Source: Caulobacteraceae bacterium UBA3198
GTDB lineage: Bacteria > Pseudomonadota > Alphaproteobacteria > Caulobacterales > Caulobacteraceae
Length of the DNA: 64,000 nt
Reading direction: 5' to 3'
Assembly: GCA_002363865.1 (NCBI GenBank)
Contig: DEWY01000008.1
Coordinates: forward strand, 1 to 64,000
Position numbers and translations under genes: made by a program. The notes beneath the pieces are model-generated. The model was not told the origin of the DNA. It worked only from the letters and a program-made list of their open reading frames with translations, and made no database searches. Positions 55,267 through 63,746 of the stretch are shown here, in pieces. Position 1 is the first letter of the stretch. Each line of letters starts with the position of its first letter.

Positions 55267-57222
55267 ATGCGGTTTCGGCTCGTAGACTTACCTTTGATCG
55301 TGAAGATCGGTTTCGCGCCGGCCTTCGCCCTGATCATGCTGGCGGCGCTCGCCGCCGGAACGATCGTCATGCAGCGGGCTCAGACCGACACTCTGCGTCA
55401 GGTCGTCCATACGGACATGCCCAACAGCTTGCAGATCCAGCGGATCTCCGAGCGCATCAACAACGTCCACGGCGAGCTCTACTATCTGCTCACCCAGCAG
55501 GCGGCCGGCATCGAGGTCGAAGCCATCGAGGGGCGCGGCCAGGCCATGCTGGTCGAGGTGGACGCCATCGCCGCCGAGGCCGAGGCGGCCAAGGCCGCAG
55601 CGCCAGTCGCTCAGCACGCGGCCTTCGACACCCTGATCGCCGATCTGAAGGAAACCCGGGACGCCCTGGACGTGATCATGGCGATGATCGGGGTCGACTT
55701 CACCACCGCCGCCAGCTTCGCGTCGCCCTTCGAGGAGCAGTACCGGGAGATGACCACCAATCTGGCGGGCATCGTCCAGGCCACCCAGGCCGCCACCGAT
55801 CAGCGGGCGGCGGCGAGCGAGGCCCGCGCCTCGATGTCCCAGAACATCACCATCGCCGCCGTGCTGGTCACCCTGCTGGCCGCCGGCGCCCTGGCCCTGA
55901 TGTCGGTCCTGACCATGCGCGGCGCGGTCCAGCGCATCGCCGGCGCCACCGAGCGCCTGTCGCGCGGCGACAATGAGGTCAAGCTCGACGAACTGGCCCG
56001 CAAGGACGAGTTGGGCGCCATCGTGCGCTCGCTGACGGTCTTCCGCGACAACCAGATCCAGATGGAGCGCCTGCGCGAAGAGCAGGAGGCCACCCGTCAG
56101 AGCGCCGAGGAAACCCGCCGCCAGAGCGCAGACGCCGCCGCCGCCGTCGCCGAGGAACAGTCCCAAGTGGTCAGCGCCCTGGCCCTGGCCATGTCCCGCC
56201 TGGCCGATGGCGACCTGACCTACCGGCTCGAACAGAGCTTCCCGGGCGAGTACCAGAAGCTCCGCGACGACTTCAACGCCGCGGTCGCCAAGCTGGAAGA
56301 GGTCATGGGGGCCATCTCCTCGACCACCCTGTCGATCACCTCCGGCGCCACCGAAATCTCCAGCGGCGCCGACGACCTGTCCCGCCGCACCGAGCATCAG
56401 GCCGCCACCCTGGAAGAGACCGCCGCGGCGCTCGACGAGATCACCGCCACGGTCCAGAAGACCTCCAGCGGCGCCGACCAGGGCCGCGAGGCCGTGACCT
56501 CGGCCCGGGCCGACGCCGAACGCTCCGGCGAGGTGGTCCGTCGGGCCGTCTCGGCCATGGGCGAGATCGAAAAGTCCTCGGCCCAGATCAGCCAGATCAT
56601 CGGCGTCATCGACGAGATCGCCTTCCAGACCAACCTGCTGGCCCTGAACGCCGGGGTCGAGGCCGCCCGGGCCGGGGACGCCGGCCGCGGCTTCGCCGTG
56701 GTCGCCTCCGAGGTCCGGGCCCTGGCCCAGCGCTCGGCCGAGGCCGCCAAGGAGATCAAGTCCCTGATCAGCGCGTCGACCGAACAGGTGGCCCAGGGGG
56801 TCGGCCTGGTCGGCGAGACCGGCAAGGCCCTGGAGCGGATCGTCACCCAGGTCACCGAGATCAACGGCCTGGTGTCCGAGATCGCCGCCTCGGCCAAGGA
56901 AGAGGCCCTGGGCCTCGCCCAGGTGAACACCGCGGTCAACGAGATGGACCACGTCACCCAGCAGAACGCGGCCATGGTCGAGGAGTCCACCGCCGCCAGC
57001 CGGGTGCTGGCCGACGAGGCGCGCGAACTCTCCCGCCTGGTGGCCCGCTTCAAGCTGTCCTCGGTGCACGCCGCGACCACCGCGCGGCCGGCCGCCGCCG
57101 CCGCGCCCGCCCGCGCTGCGCCCCGGGCCGATCCGCGTCCGGCTCAGCGGCCAGTCACGCAAGGGGCCACGGCCCTGGCGATGAAGCCCCAGGCCGAGGA
57201 AGAGGGCTGGGAGGAGTTCTAA
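55267..57222 (+). CDS. Methyl-accepting chemotaxis protein
   Basis: A 651-residue transmembrane chemoreceptor: TM1 at about 12-34, a helical periplasmic sensor of ~150 residues, TM2 near 191-212, and HAMP (RIAGATERLSRGDNEVKL). The signalling hairpin has EIAFQTNLLALNAGVEAARAG at the tip, and Ala/Gln/Glu-rich methylation helices flank it. It ends in GWEEF, a CheR/CheB docking pentapeptide. The ligand is unknown and no che genes are adjacent. The ATG at 55267 is chosen over a TTG ten codons upstream. The 270 bases before it are AT-rich and probably hold its promoter, which I could not place. Confidence 0.95.
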   Translation: MRFRLVDLPLIVKIGFAPAFALIMLAALAAGTIVMQRAQTDTLRQVVHTDMPNSLQIQRISERINNVHGELYYLLTQQAAGIEVEAIEGRGQAMLVEVDAIAAEAEAAKAAAPVAQHAAFDTLIADLKETRDALDVIMAMIGVDFTTAASFASPFEEQYREMTTNLAGIVQATQAATDQRAAASEARASMSQNITIAAVLVTLLAAGALALMSVLTMRGAVQRIAGATERLSRGDNEVKLDELARKDELGAIVRSLTVFRDNQIQMERLREEQEATRQSAEETRRQSADAAAAVAEEQSQVVSALALAMSRLADGDLTYRLEQSFPGEYQKLRDDFNAAVAKLEEVMGAISSTTLSITSGATEISSGADDLSRRTEHQAATLEETAAALDEITATVQKTSSGADQGREAVTSARADAERSGEVVRRAVSAMGEIEKSSAQISQIIGVIDEIAFQTNLLALNAGVEAARAGDAGRGFAVVASEVRALAQRSAEAAKEIKSLISASTEQVAQGVGLVGETGKALERIVTQVTEINGLVSEIAASAKEEALGLAQVNTAVNEMDHVTQQNAAMVEESTAASRVLADEARELSRLVARFKLSSVHAATTARPAAAAAPARAAPRADPRPAQRPVTQGATALAMKPQAEEEGWEEF

Positions 57223-57249
57223 ACCCTCACAGCCTGTCCTGAACGAACT

Positions 57250-57284
57250 GAAGCGCGCGGCCCCCCGCGCGCTTCTTTCGTTTT
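57250..57284 (+). terminator. Rho-independent terminator of the chemoreceptor gene
   Basis: An 11-bp perfect stem (GAAGCGCGCGG / CCGCGCGCTTC) with loop CCCC, followed by TTTCGTTTT. It begins 28 bases after the stop codon. Confidence 0.88.
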
Positions 57285-57365
57285 GGCGCGCGGGCCACGC
57301 CCGGACTTGACCGCCGCGGCGTCAGCAGGCCGCATCTGAGCCGATAAAACACAGAGGGAACGGCC

Positions 57366-58283
57366 ATGGCTCAGCTTGAGATGAACGACCTGATGTTCCG
57401 CCCCGGCCTGATGGCCGGCGAGCGCATCCTGATCACCGGCGGGGGCACGGGCCTCGGCAAGGTGATGGCAGAGGCCTGCCTGATGCTGGGGGCCGAGGTC
57501 TATATCTGCGGACGCCGCGGCGGGGTGGTGGAGGCCACCGCCCAAGAACTCATGGCCGCCCACGGCGGCAAGTGCGTGGGTCTGGCCTGCGACATCCGCG
57601 TGCCGGAGGCCATCGAGGCCATGCTGGACCAGATCTGGTCCGACGGCGGGGCGCTGACCGGCCTGGTCAACAATGCGGCGGGCAACTTCATCAGCCGCAC
57701 CGAGGACCTGTCGCCCCGGGGCTTCGACGCCATCTCCAACATCGTCTTCCGCGGGGCCTTCTTCGTCACCCAAGGCTGCGGCAAGCGCTGGATCGCCGAG
57801 GGGCGCAAGGCCTCAGTAGTTTCGATCCTGGTCACCTGGATCTGGAATGGCGGCCCCTTCACCGTCCCCTCGGCCATGTCGAAGGCCGGCATTGCGGCCA
57901 TGAGCCAGTCGCTGGCGGTGGAGTGGGGCTCCTACGGCATACGCTTCAACAATATCGCGCCGGGCCCCTTCCCCACCGAGGGCATGAGCGCCCGGCTCAA
58001 TCCCGGCCAGGCCGAGGAGAGCGGCGGCGCCTATGGCGACATGAGCAGCAACCCCATGGGCCGGGTGGGCGACATGCGCGAGCTGGCCAATCTGGCCGTC
58101 TATCTGCTGCATCCGCTGTCGGCCTATGTGAACGGCCAGACCATCGCCATCGACGGGGCCGCCTGGCAGGCTACCGGCGGCAACTTCTCCCGGCTGCGGG
58201 CCTGGGGCGATGAGGAGTGGCAGGCGGCCCGTGAGGCGATCCAGTCCACCAACGCCAAGGACCGGGCCCAGCGCACGGTCTGA
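57366..58283 (+). CDS. SDR family oxidoreductase (2,4-dienoyl-CoA reductase-like)
   Basis: A 305-residue short-chain dehydrogenase. The cofactor motif is TGGGTGLGK (27-35), followed by NNAAGNFIS and VPSAMSKAGIAAMSQSLAVEW. The last matches the 2,4-dienoyl-CoA reductase branch, in which the usual YxxxK reads SxxxK and a Tyr further upstream is used. Here that upstream position reads Trp (LVTWIWNGG), so the catalytic residue differs even from that branch. A role in unsaturated fatty-acid or acyl-CoA metabolism is inferred. It starts 82 bases after the chemoreceptor terminator. Confidence 0.88.
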   Translation: MAQLEMNDLMFRPGLMAGERILITGGGTGLGKVMAEACLMLGAEVYICGRRGGVVEATAQELMAAHGGKCVGLACDIRVPEAIEAMLDQIWSDGGALTGLVNNAAGNFISRTEDLSPRGFDAISNIVFRGAFFVTQGCGKRWIAEGRKASVVSILVTWIWNGGPFTVPSAMSKAGIAAMSQSLAVEWGSYGIRFNNIAPGPFPTEGMSARLNPGQAEESGGAYGDMSSNPMGRVGDMRELANLAVYLLHPLSAYVNGQTIAIDGAAWQATGGNFSRLRAWGDEEWQAAREAIQSTNAKDRAQRTV

Positions 58284-58347
58284 CACCGAGACGCGGGCCG
58301 AAAACGTGGTTAATCGGGCCTTAACGGCTCGGGCGCAGGCTTGGGAC

Positions 58348-58734
58348 ATGCGATCTGCGTCCGCCCTCCTCCTGGTCCTCCTGGCGCTCGCCGCCCCTGC
58401 AGGCGCGCAAACCGACGGACGGCTCTCCCTGGAGCGTCCGGGCGCGGCGGCCCTGGGCCTGCGCGGGGCGGGAGCGGCCCCCCAGGCCGCAACGACCGGG
58501 GCCGACGCCCCTGAAGGGGCCGAAGCCGCCGCGCCCGCCAGCCTGGGCCTGAGGCCCCTGGCCGGCTCAGTGGTGATGTCGAGCCCGGCGCCCCCCGACG
58601 CCCAGGCCTGCCGCATGTCCTGCGCCCAGACCTATTATTTCTGCCTGGCCGGCGACGGGTCGGACGAGTGCGCCCAGGCCTGGGGCCAGTGTCGCCTGGG
58701 CTGCGGGCCGGGCGCGGGCGGTCCGTCGGGCTGA
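58348..58734 (+). CDS. Small secreted protein with six symmetrically spaced cysteines
   Basis: A 128-residue protein with a signal peptide (near PAGA/QT) and a low-complexity Ala/Gly/Pro middle. Its C-terminal 40-residue module has six cysteines spaced C-x3-C-x6-C-x8-C-x6-C-x3-C, a mirror-symmetric pattern. Two amphipathic helices joined at GDGSDE, held by three stacked disulfides (1-6, 2-5, 3-4), are inferred. No family is recognised. No ribosome site is evident before the ATG, and it lies 64 bases after the SDR gene. Confidence 0.7.
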   Translation: MRSASALLLVLLALAAPAGAQTDGRLSLERPGAAALGLRGAGAAPQAATTGADAPEGAEAAAPASLGLRPLAGSVVMSSPAPPDAQACRMSCAQTYYFCLAGDGSDECAQAWGQCRLGCGPGAGGPSG

Positions 58735-58874
58735 TCTGCTGCGGTCAGGGGGCGCCCAGCCCCCGGGCGGCCAGGGCCGAATACGAAGCCCCGTCACCTT
58801 CCGCCCGCAGAGCAGTGGCGCTCGTCCAGACCACGTCCTAGAATGACGCCTGTCAGTTTTGCGTACGGAGTCGC

Positions 58875-59501
58875 ATGTCCCAGGTCGCCATTCTTCCGAT
58901 CGGAAAGCGGGCCAAGACCAAGGTCCAGAACCGGACCGCCATCCTGGACGCCGCTCGCGAGGTGTTCGGTGAGATCGGCTATGAGCCGTGCACCGTGCGC
59001 GACATCATCCGCCGCACGGGCCTCGCGGCGGGCACCTTCTACAACTACTTCAAGTCCAAGGAGGAGGTGTTCGCCGCCCTCGCCGATGACGGCGCCCGGC
59101 GTTTCGCCCCGATCCTCAAGGCCCTGCGCAGCCAGAACGCCGACTTTGAAGGCTTCGTGCGCTCAGCCCTGCAGGCCTATTTCCAGTTCCTGGCCGCCGA
59201 ACACCAGCAGTGGGCCGACCGGCGCGAAGCCGAGGAGCACCTCTACGTCCACGGCCAGACCCCGGAGATGGAGGCGGTGTTCAACGAGGTGCGCGCCGCC
59301 ATTCTCGACGAGATCGCCCGCGGTGCGGCGCCGGCCGCCGACGCCGACTATCTGGCCGGCGCCTGCATCGCCATCGCCCGCGAGGTGGGCGAACAGATGG
59401 TGAGCCGGAGGCCCGTGGACGTGGAGGGCGCTACGGCCTTCTCCACCGCCCTGATCCTGTCGGGCCTCAAGGGCCTGCCCAAGGCCGAGCCCGCCGCATG
59501 A
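58875..59501 (+). CDS. TetR/AcrR family transcriptional regulator
   Basis: A 208-residue regulator. The N-terminal helix-turn-helix (RTAILDAAREVFGEIGYEPCTVRDIIRRTGLA, then GTFYNYFKSKEEVF) is at about 20-65, and the C-terminal ligand domain is variable. It probably represses itself and the quinone oxidoreductase gene 13 bases downstream. The ligand is unknown. Confidence 0.94.
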   Translation: MSQVAILPIGKRAKTKVQNRTAILDAAREVFGEIGYEPCTVRDIIRRTGLAAGTFYNYFKSKEEVFAALADDGARRFAPILKALRSQNADFEGFVRSALQAYFQFLAAEHQQWADRREAEEHLYVHGQTPEMEAVFNEVRAAILDEIARGAAPAADADYLAGACIAIAREVGEQMVSRRPVDVEGATAFSTALILSGLKGLPKAEPAA

Positions 59502-59514
59502 TCGGCGCCCGCTG

Positions 59515-60498
59515 ATGCGCGCCCTGGTGGTCGAGGCCCTGGCGGCGGACTATGGCGGCTGCGTGCTGAAGGAGGTCGAGACCCCTTCGCCAGGTCCGGG
59601 AGAGGTGCGGGTCCGCGTCCGGGCCGCGGCGGTCAACTTCCCCGACCTGCTGCAGACCCGCGGCGAGTATCAGCACAAGCCGCCCCTGCCCTTCATCCCC
59701 GGCATGGAGATCGCCGGCGAGGTCGACGCCCTGGGCGACGGCGTCACCGAGTTTCAGATCGGGGAGGCCGTAGTCGGCGGCGCCCGGATCGGCGGCTTTT
59801 CGGACTTCGCCATCACCCCGGCGGCAGGCCTGCGCCGCAAGCCCGAGCGACTCACCTTCAGCCAGGCGGCAGGCTACGCCACGGCCTATCTGACCGCCTA
59901 TGTGTCCCTGGTGCGCCGGGCCCGGGCCGAACCCGGCGAATGGCTGCTGGTCCATGGAGCGGCCGGCGGCGTAGGCCTGGCGGCGGTGGATCTTGGCCGG
60001 CGCCTGGGACTGCGGGTCATCGCCGCCTCGGCCTCCGACCAGAAGCTGGCCATCGTGGCGGCCGACTATGGCCCTGAGGCCACAGTGAACGTCGCCGGCG
60101 GCTTCCGCGAGGCGGTCAAGGCCATCACCGGCGGCCGGGGCGCGGACATCATCTATGATCCCGTGGGCGGCGACGTGTTCGACGAAAGTGTGCGCTGCAT
60201 CGCCTTTGACGGCCGGCTCCTGTCCATCGGCTTCACCTCGGGCCGGCTGCCAGTGCTGCCGGTCAATCTGGCCCTGATCAAGGGCTTCTCCCTGATGGGC
60301 GTACGGGCCGGCGAGTACGGCCGCCAGTTCCCCGACAGGGGCCGCGAGAACCAGGCCGCCATCTGGGACCTGGCAGAGGCCGGCGATGTCACCCCCCGGG
60401 TCCATGCCGAGTTTCCCCTGGCCGACTGGCGCGCCGCCTTCGACAGCCTGGCCCTGCGCCAGGTGGTCGGCAAGGCCGTCATCCGTCCCGATCTCTGA
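59515..60498 (+). CDS. NADPH:quinone oxidoreductase family protein
   Basis: A 327-residue medium-chain dehydrogenase/reductase of the quinone-oxidoreductase branch, without the structural zinc cysteines. It has AAAVNFPDLLQTRGEYQ, PFIPGMEIAGEVDALG, the NADPH-binding VHGAAGGVGLAAVDLG and YDPVGGDVFDES. It reduces quinones, enones or acryloyl-CoA-like substrates. Cotranscription with the TetR gene upstream and the map gene 23 bases downstream is likely. Confidence 0.93.
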   Translation: MRALVVEALAADYGGCVLKEVETPSPGPGEVRVRVRAAAVNFPDLLQTRGEYQHKPPLPFIPGMEIAGEVDALGDGVTEFQIGEAVVGGARIGGFSDFAITPAAGLRRKPERLTFSQAAGYATAYLTAYVSLVRRARAEPGEWLLVHGAAGGVGLAAVDLGRRLGLRVIAASASDQKLAIVAADYGPEATVNVAGGFREAVKAITGGRGADIIYDPVGGDVFDESVRCIAFDGRLLSIGFTSGRLPVLPVNLALIKGFSLMGVRAGEYGRQFPDRGRENQAAIWDLAEAGDVTPRVHAEFPLADWRAAFDSLALRQVVGKAVIRPDL

Positions 60499-60521
60499 AC
60501 TCCGTCCCAAGGGCGTCCCCC

Positions 60522-61271
60522 ATGACCATCAGCAGCCAGGAAGACCTGGAGAAGCTCCGGACCATCGGTCGACTGGTCGCCCAGACCCTGGAGGCCATGG
60601 GCAAGGCGCTAGAGCCCGGCATGACCACCCGGGAGCTGGACGATATCGGCCGAGGCCTGCTGGAGGCGGAAGGCGCACGGTCGGCGCCGGAGCTTGCCTA
60701 TGGCTTCCCCGGCGCCACCTGCATCTCGGTGGGGCCGGACGTGGCCCACGGCATTCCGGGCGACCAGAAGATCTGCGCCGGCGACCTGGTGAACATCGAC
60801 GTCTCCGCCGAGCTGGACGGCTACTATGGCGACACCGGCGCCAGCTTCGCCGTGCCGCCGGTCACCCGCAGGGTCGAGCGCCTGTGCCGGGACGGCCGCC
60901 GGGCCATGTGGAGCGGCATCCGGGCGGTGCGCCCTGGCGCGCCCCTGAACGCCATCGGCCGCTCCATTGAGGGCTTCGCCCAGAAGAACGGCTACAGCCT
61001 GATCCGCAACCTCGCCAGCCATGGGGTCGGCCGGTCCCTGCATGAGGAGCCGGAGAGCATTCCCACGTGGTATGAGCCCCGTGACCGCCGCCAGATCACC
61101 GAGGGGCTGGTCTTCACCATCGAACCCTTCCTCGCGCTGGGCGAGGACTGGGTGGACGAGCTGGACGACGGCTGGACCTTGCGCCCCACGGGCGGCGGAC
61201 CGGCGGTGCAGTACGAGCACACCCTGGTCGCCACCCGTAACGGACCGATCATCCTGACCCTGGCCAATTGA
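60522..61271 (+). CDS. map: Type I methionine aminopeptidase
   Basis: A 249-residue pita-bread-fold peptidase that removes initiator Met. Metal ligands are in order: Asp in VNIDVSAELDG, Asp in GDTGASF, His in SHGVGRSLHEEP, Glu in FTIEPFLAL and Glu in QYEHTLV. There is no N-terminal SH3/zinc extension. It lies far from rpsB/secY-type contexts, so it may be a second copy; a main map gene elsewhere cannot be excluded or shown. Confidence 0.94.
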   Translation: MTISSQEDLEKLRTIGRLVAQTLEAMGKALEPGMTTRELDDIGRGLLEAEGARSAPELAYGFPGATCISVGPDVAHGIPGDQKICAGDLVNIDVSAELDGYYGDTGASFAVPPVTRRVERLCRDGRRAMWSGIRAVRPGAPLNAIGRSIEGFAQKNGYSLIRNLASHGVGRSLHEEPESIPTWYEPRDRRQITEGLVFTIEPFLALGEDWVDELDDGWTLRPTGGGPAVQYEHTLVATRNGPIILTLAN

Positions 61272-61301
61272 GGCCGATCGCCCTTTTCGGCAGGGGAGCG
61301 G

Positions 61302-61330
61302 TTGACGGGGCCCGGTGGTTGGCGTATCTC
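61302..61330 (+). promoter_or_regulatory. Sigma-70-type promoter of the rpmH operon
   Basis: TTGACG and TATCTC are separated by exactly 17 bases and lie about 34 bases upstream of the rpmH GTG. This is the best promoter match in the window. Confidence 0.65.
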
Positions 61331-61363
61331 CGCGCCTCGTTTTTCTGAGCTGGAGCCAACAAC

Positions 61364-61498
61364 GTGAAGCGGACATATCAGCCGTCGCGACTCGTGCGTA
61401 AGCGCCGTCACGGCTACCGCGCGCGCATGGCCACCAAGAATGGCCAAAAGGTCATTCAGCGCCGCCGCGCCAAGGGCCGCAAGCGTCTGAGCGCCTAA
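61364..61498 (+). CDS. rpmH: Ribosomal protein L34 (bL34)
   Basis: A 44-residue basic protein starting at GTG: KRTYQPSRLVRKRRHGYRAR, then MATKNGQKVIQRRRAKGRKR and LSA. This is the whole, standard L34 sequence. It is a structural protein of the 50S subunit. Its place directly before rnpA is nearly universal. Confidence 0.98.
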   Translation: MKRTYQPSRLVRKRRHGYRARMATKNGQKVIQRRRAKGRKRLSA

Positions 61499-61534
61499 GG
61501 GCGTTAGCTTAAGCGGTAGAATTGAGGTGTCGGC

Positions 61535-61933
61535 GTGACCGACGCCCTTATCAAGATCGAGCGCCTGCGTAAGCGACCAGACTTTCTGGCAGCTGCGCGG
61601 GCGTTTTCGTGCGCCCGCGGCGCCGTGGTCGTCCAGGCCCGGGATCGCGAGGACCACGCCCCGCTGGTCCGGGTGGGATTCACCGCCACCCGCAAGGTCG
61701 GCGGCGCCGTCGTCCGCAACCGCGCCAAGCGACGCATGCGGGCCGCCGCGCACGAGCTTTTGCCCGCCCTGGCGCAGCCCGGATTCGACTATGTGATCAT
61801 CGCCCGCAGCGGCGCGCCGGTGCGAGCCTGGCCGCGTTTGCTTGACGATGTGAAAAGCGCGCTGATAAGCCTCGCGGCCGAAAGCGACCGGCAGGCGCGT
61901 CCGTCTGCGACCGCAACCCCTCCTTCGCCCTGA
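61535..61933 (+). CDS. rnpA: Ribonuclease P protein component
   Basis: A 132-residue RNase P protein subunit with RLRKRPDFLAAAR at the start and the RNA-binding RNR motif in VVRNRAKRRMRAAAHEL. It helps the RNA subunit to cut tRNA 5' leaders. It starts at GTG. The tail after residue 115 is Ser/Pro/Ala-rich and variable. It is 36 bases after rpmH. Confidence 0.96.
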   Translation: MTDALIKIERLRKRPDFLAAARAFSCARGAVVVQARDREDHAPLVRVGFTATRKVGGAVVRNRAKRRMRAAAHELLPALAQPGFDYVIIARSGAPVRAWPRLLDDVKSALISLAAESDRQARPSATATPPSP

Positions 61934-61946
61934 GCGCGCTGACTCC

Positions 61947-63746
61947 ATGCAAAATGACAACACCCGCAACACGATCCTCTTCGTGGTCAGCGCGATCATC
62001 GTCCTGGTGGTCTACCAGTTCCTGGTGATCGAACCGGCGGCCCGGCGACAACAGGCCGCCGCCGCCCAGGCCGCGGCCGATGCGCCCGTGGCGCCCGGCA
62101 CCAATCCGGTGGGCCGCGACCCGGCCTTGCCCTCCAGTCCGGCCCAGCTGGCCGACCGGGCCACCGTGGTGGCCCGCACGGCCCGGACGCCGGTGGCGAC
62201 CCCGTCCCTGACCGGCTCAATCGCCCTGCGCGGCGCGCGGATCGATGATCTGTTCCTGAACAACTACAAGGTCAGCGTCGACCCCGGCGCCGACCCGGTG
62301 GAGCTGCTGCGTCCCGAAGGCGCGGAGTTCGCCTGGTTCGCCGAGTTCGGCTGGACTGGCGCCAATCTCACCGGCCTGCCGACCCCTGACACCCGCTGGA
62401 CCCTGGTGGAGGGCGCGACGCTCACGCCGGAGACGCCGGTGACCCTGCGCTACGCCAACGGCCAGGGCCTGACCTTCACCCGCCAGATCGCGGTGGACGA
62501 CCGCTACATGTTCACCATCACCGACACGGTGGCCAATACCGGCGCCGGCGCCGTGACCCTGGCGCCCTACGGGTCGGTGCAGCGGCAGGGCGTGCCCTCC
62601 GACCTCGGCAAGAACCAGATCGTCCATGAGGGCGCGGTCGGCTGGCTGGGCGAAGAGCTGCGCCTGGTGAAGTACAACAAGTGGGCCAAGGAGGGCGGGC
62701 CCGAGGTCAACTCCACAGGCGGCTGGCTCGGCATCACCGACAAGTACTGGCTGGCGGCCCTGATCCCCCAGCAGGACGAGCAGCTCAAGGGCGAGTTCCG
62801 CGTCACCCGGGCCGGACCGGTGGAGATCTTCGAGGCCAACTATGTGGGCCAGCCGCGGACCATTCCTGCTGGCCGCCAGATCACCGAGACCACGCGCTTC
62901 TTCGCCGGCGCCAAGACCGTGCCCGTCCTTAAGGCCTATGAGACCAATCTGGACATCCCCCGCCTGGACGCCGCGGTGGACTGGGGCAATTTCTGGTTCC
63001 TGACCCGCCCGCTGTTCAGCTTCCTGCACTTCATCTACCAGCACATCGGCAATGTCGGCCTGGCGATCCTGGCGCTCACCGTGGTGGTGAAGCTGGTCTT
63101 CTTCCCCTTGGCCAACAAGAGCTACGAGTCGCTGACCAAGATGAAAAAGGTGCAGCCCCAGATCGAGGAGCTGCGCAAAAAGTACAAGGACGATCCCGCC
63201 AAACAGCAGCAGGAGCTCCTGGGTCTCTACAAGACCGAGAAGATCAATCCGCTCACCGGCTGTCTGCCCATGCTGCTGCAGATCCCGGTCTTCTACGCCC
63301 TCTACAAGGTGCTGACCGTCACCATCGAGATGCGGCATGCGCCCTTCTATGGCTGGATCCAGGATCTGTCGTCGCGGGATCCGACGACCATCTTCAACCT
63401 GTTCGGCGTCATCCCCTGGGATCCGGGCGCCGCGCCGCTGATCGGCGGCTTCCTGAACGGGCCGCTGCACCTGGGCGTGCTGCCCCTGCTCTACGGCTTC
63501 ACCATGTGGCTGACCACGGCGATGAACCCGCCGGCCACGGACCCGATCCAGCAGCGCATCTTCCAGCTGATGCCGATCATGTTCACCTTCATCATGGCGC
63601 CCTTCGCCGCGGGCCTGCTGATCTACTGGACCTGGAACAACGTCCTGACCATCGGCCAGCAGTACATCATCATGCGGAAGTTCCAGGTCGATAACCCCAT
63701 CGACAGCCTGATCGCCCGGTTCAAGACCAAGAAGGTCCCCGAGTGA
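61947..63746 (+). CDS. yidC: Membrane protein insertase YidC
   Basis: A 599-residue YidC of Gram-negative type. A first helix (residues 8-26) is followed by a large periplasmic beta-sandwich (about 75-340) and the conserved five-helix insertase core from ~350, with LALTVVVKLVFFPLANKSY, KKVQPQIEELRKKYKDDPAK and MPIMFTFIMAPFAAGLLIYW. It inserts and folds inner-membrane proteins alone or with SecYEG. It lies 13 bases after rnpA, with no yidD between. Confidence 0.98.
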   Translation: MQNDNTRNTILFVVSAIIVLVVYQFLVIEPAARRQQAAAAQAAADAPVAPGTNPVGRDPALPSSPAQLADRATVVARTARTPVATPSLTGSIALRGARIDDLFLNNYKVSVDPGADPVELLRPEGAEFAWFAEFGWTGANLTGLPTPDTRWTLVEGATLTPETPVTLRYANGQGLTFTRQIAVDDRYMFTITDTVANTGAGAVTLAPYGSVQRQGVPSDLGKNQIVHEGAVGWLGEELRLVKYNKWAKEGGPEVNSTGGWLGITDKYWLAALIPQQDEQLKGEFRVTRAGPVEIFEANYVGQPRTIPAGRQITETTRFFAGAKTVPVLKAYETNLDIPRLDAAVDWGNFWFLTRPLFSFLHFIYQHIGNVGLAILALTVVVKLVFFPLANKSYESLTKMKKVQPQIEELRKKYKDDPAKQQQELLGLYKTEKINPLTGCLPMLLQIPVFYALYKVLTVTIEMRHAPFYGWIQDLSSRDPTTIFNLFGVIPWDPGAAPLIGGFLNGPLHLGVLPLLYGFTMWLTTAMNPPATDPIQQRIFQLMPIMFTFIMAPFAAGLLIYWTWNNVLTIGQQYIIMRKFQVDNPIDSLIARFKTKKVPE

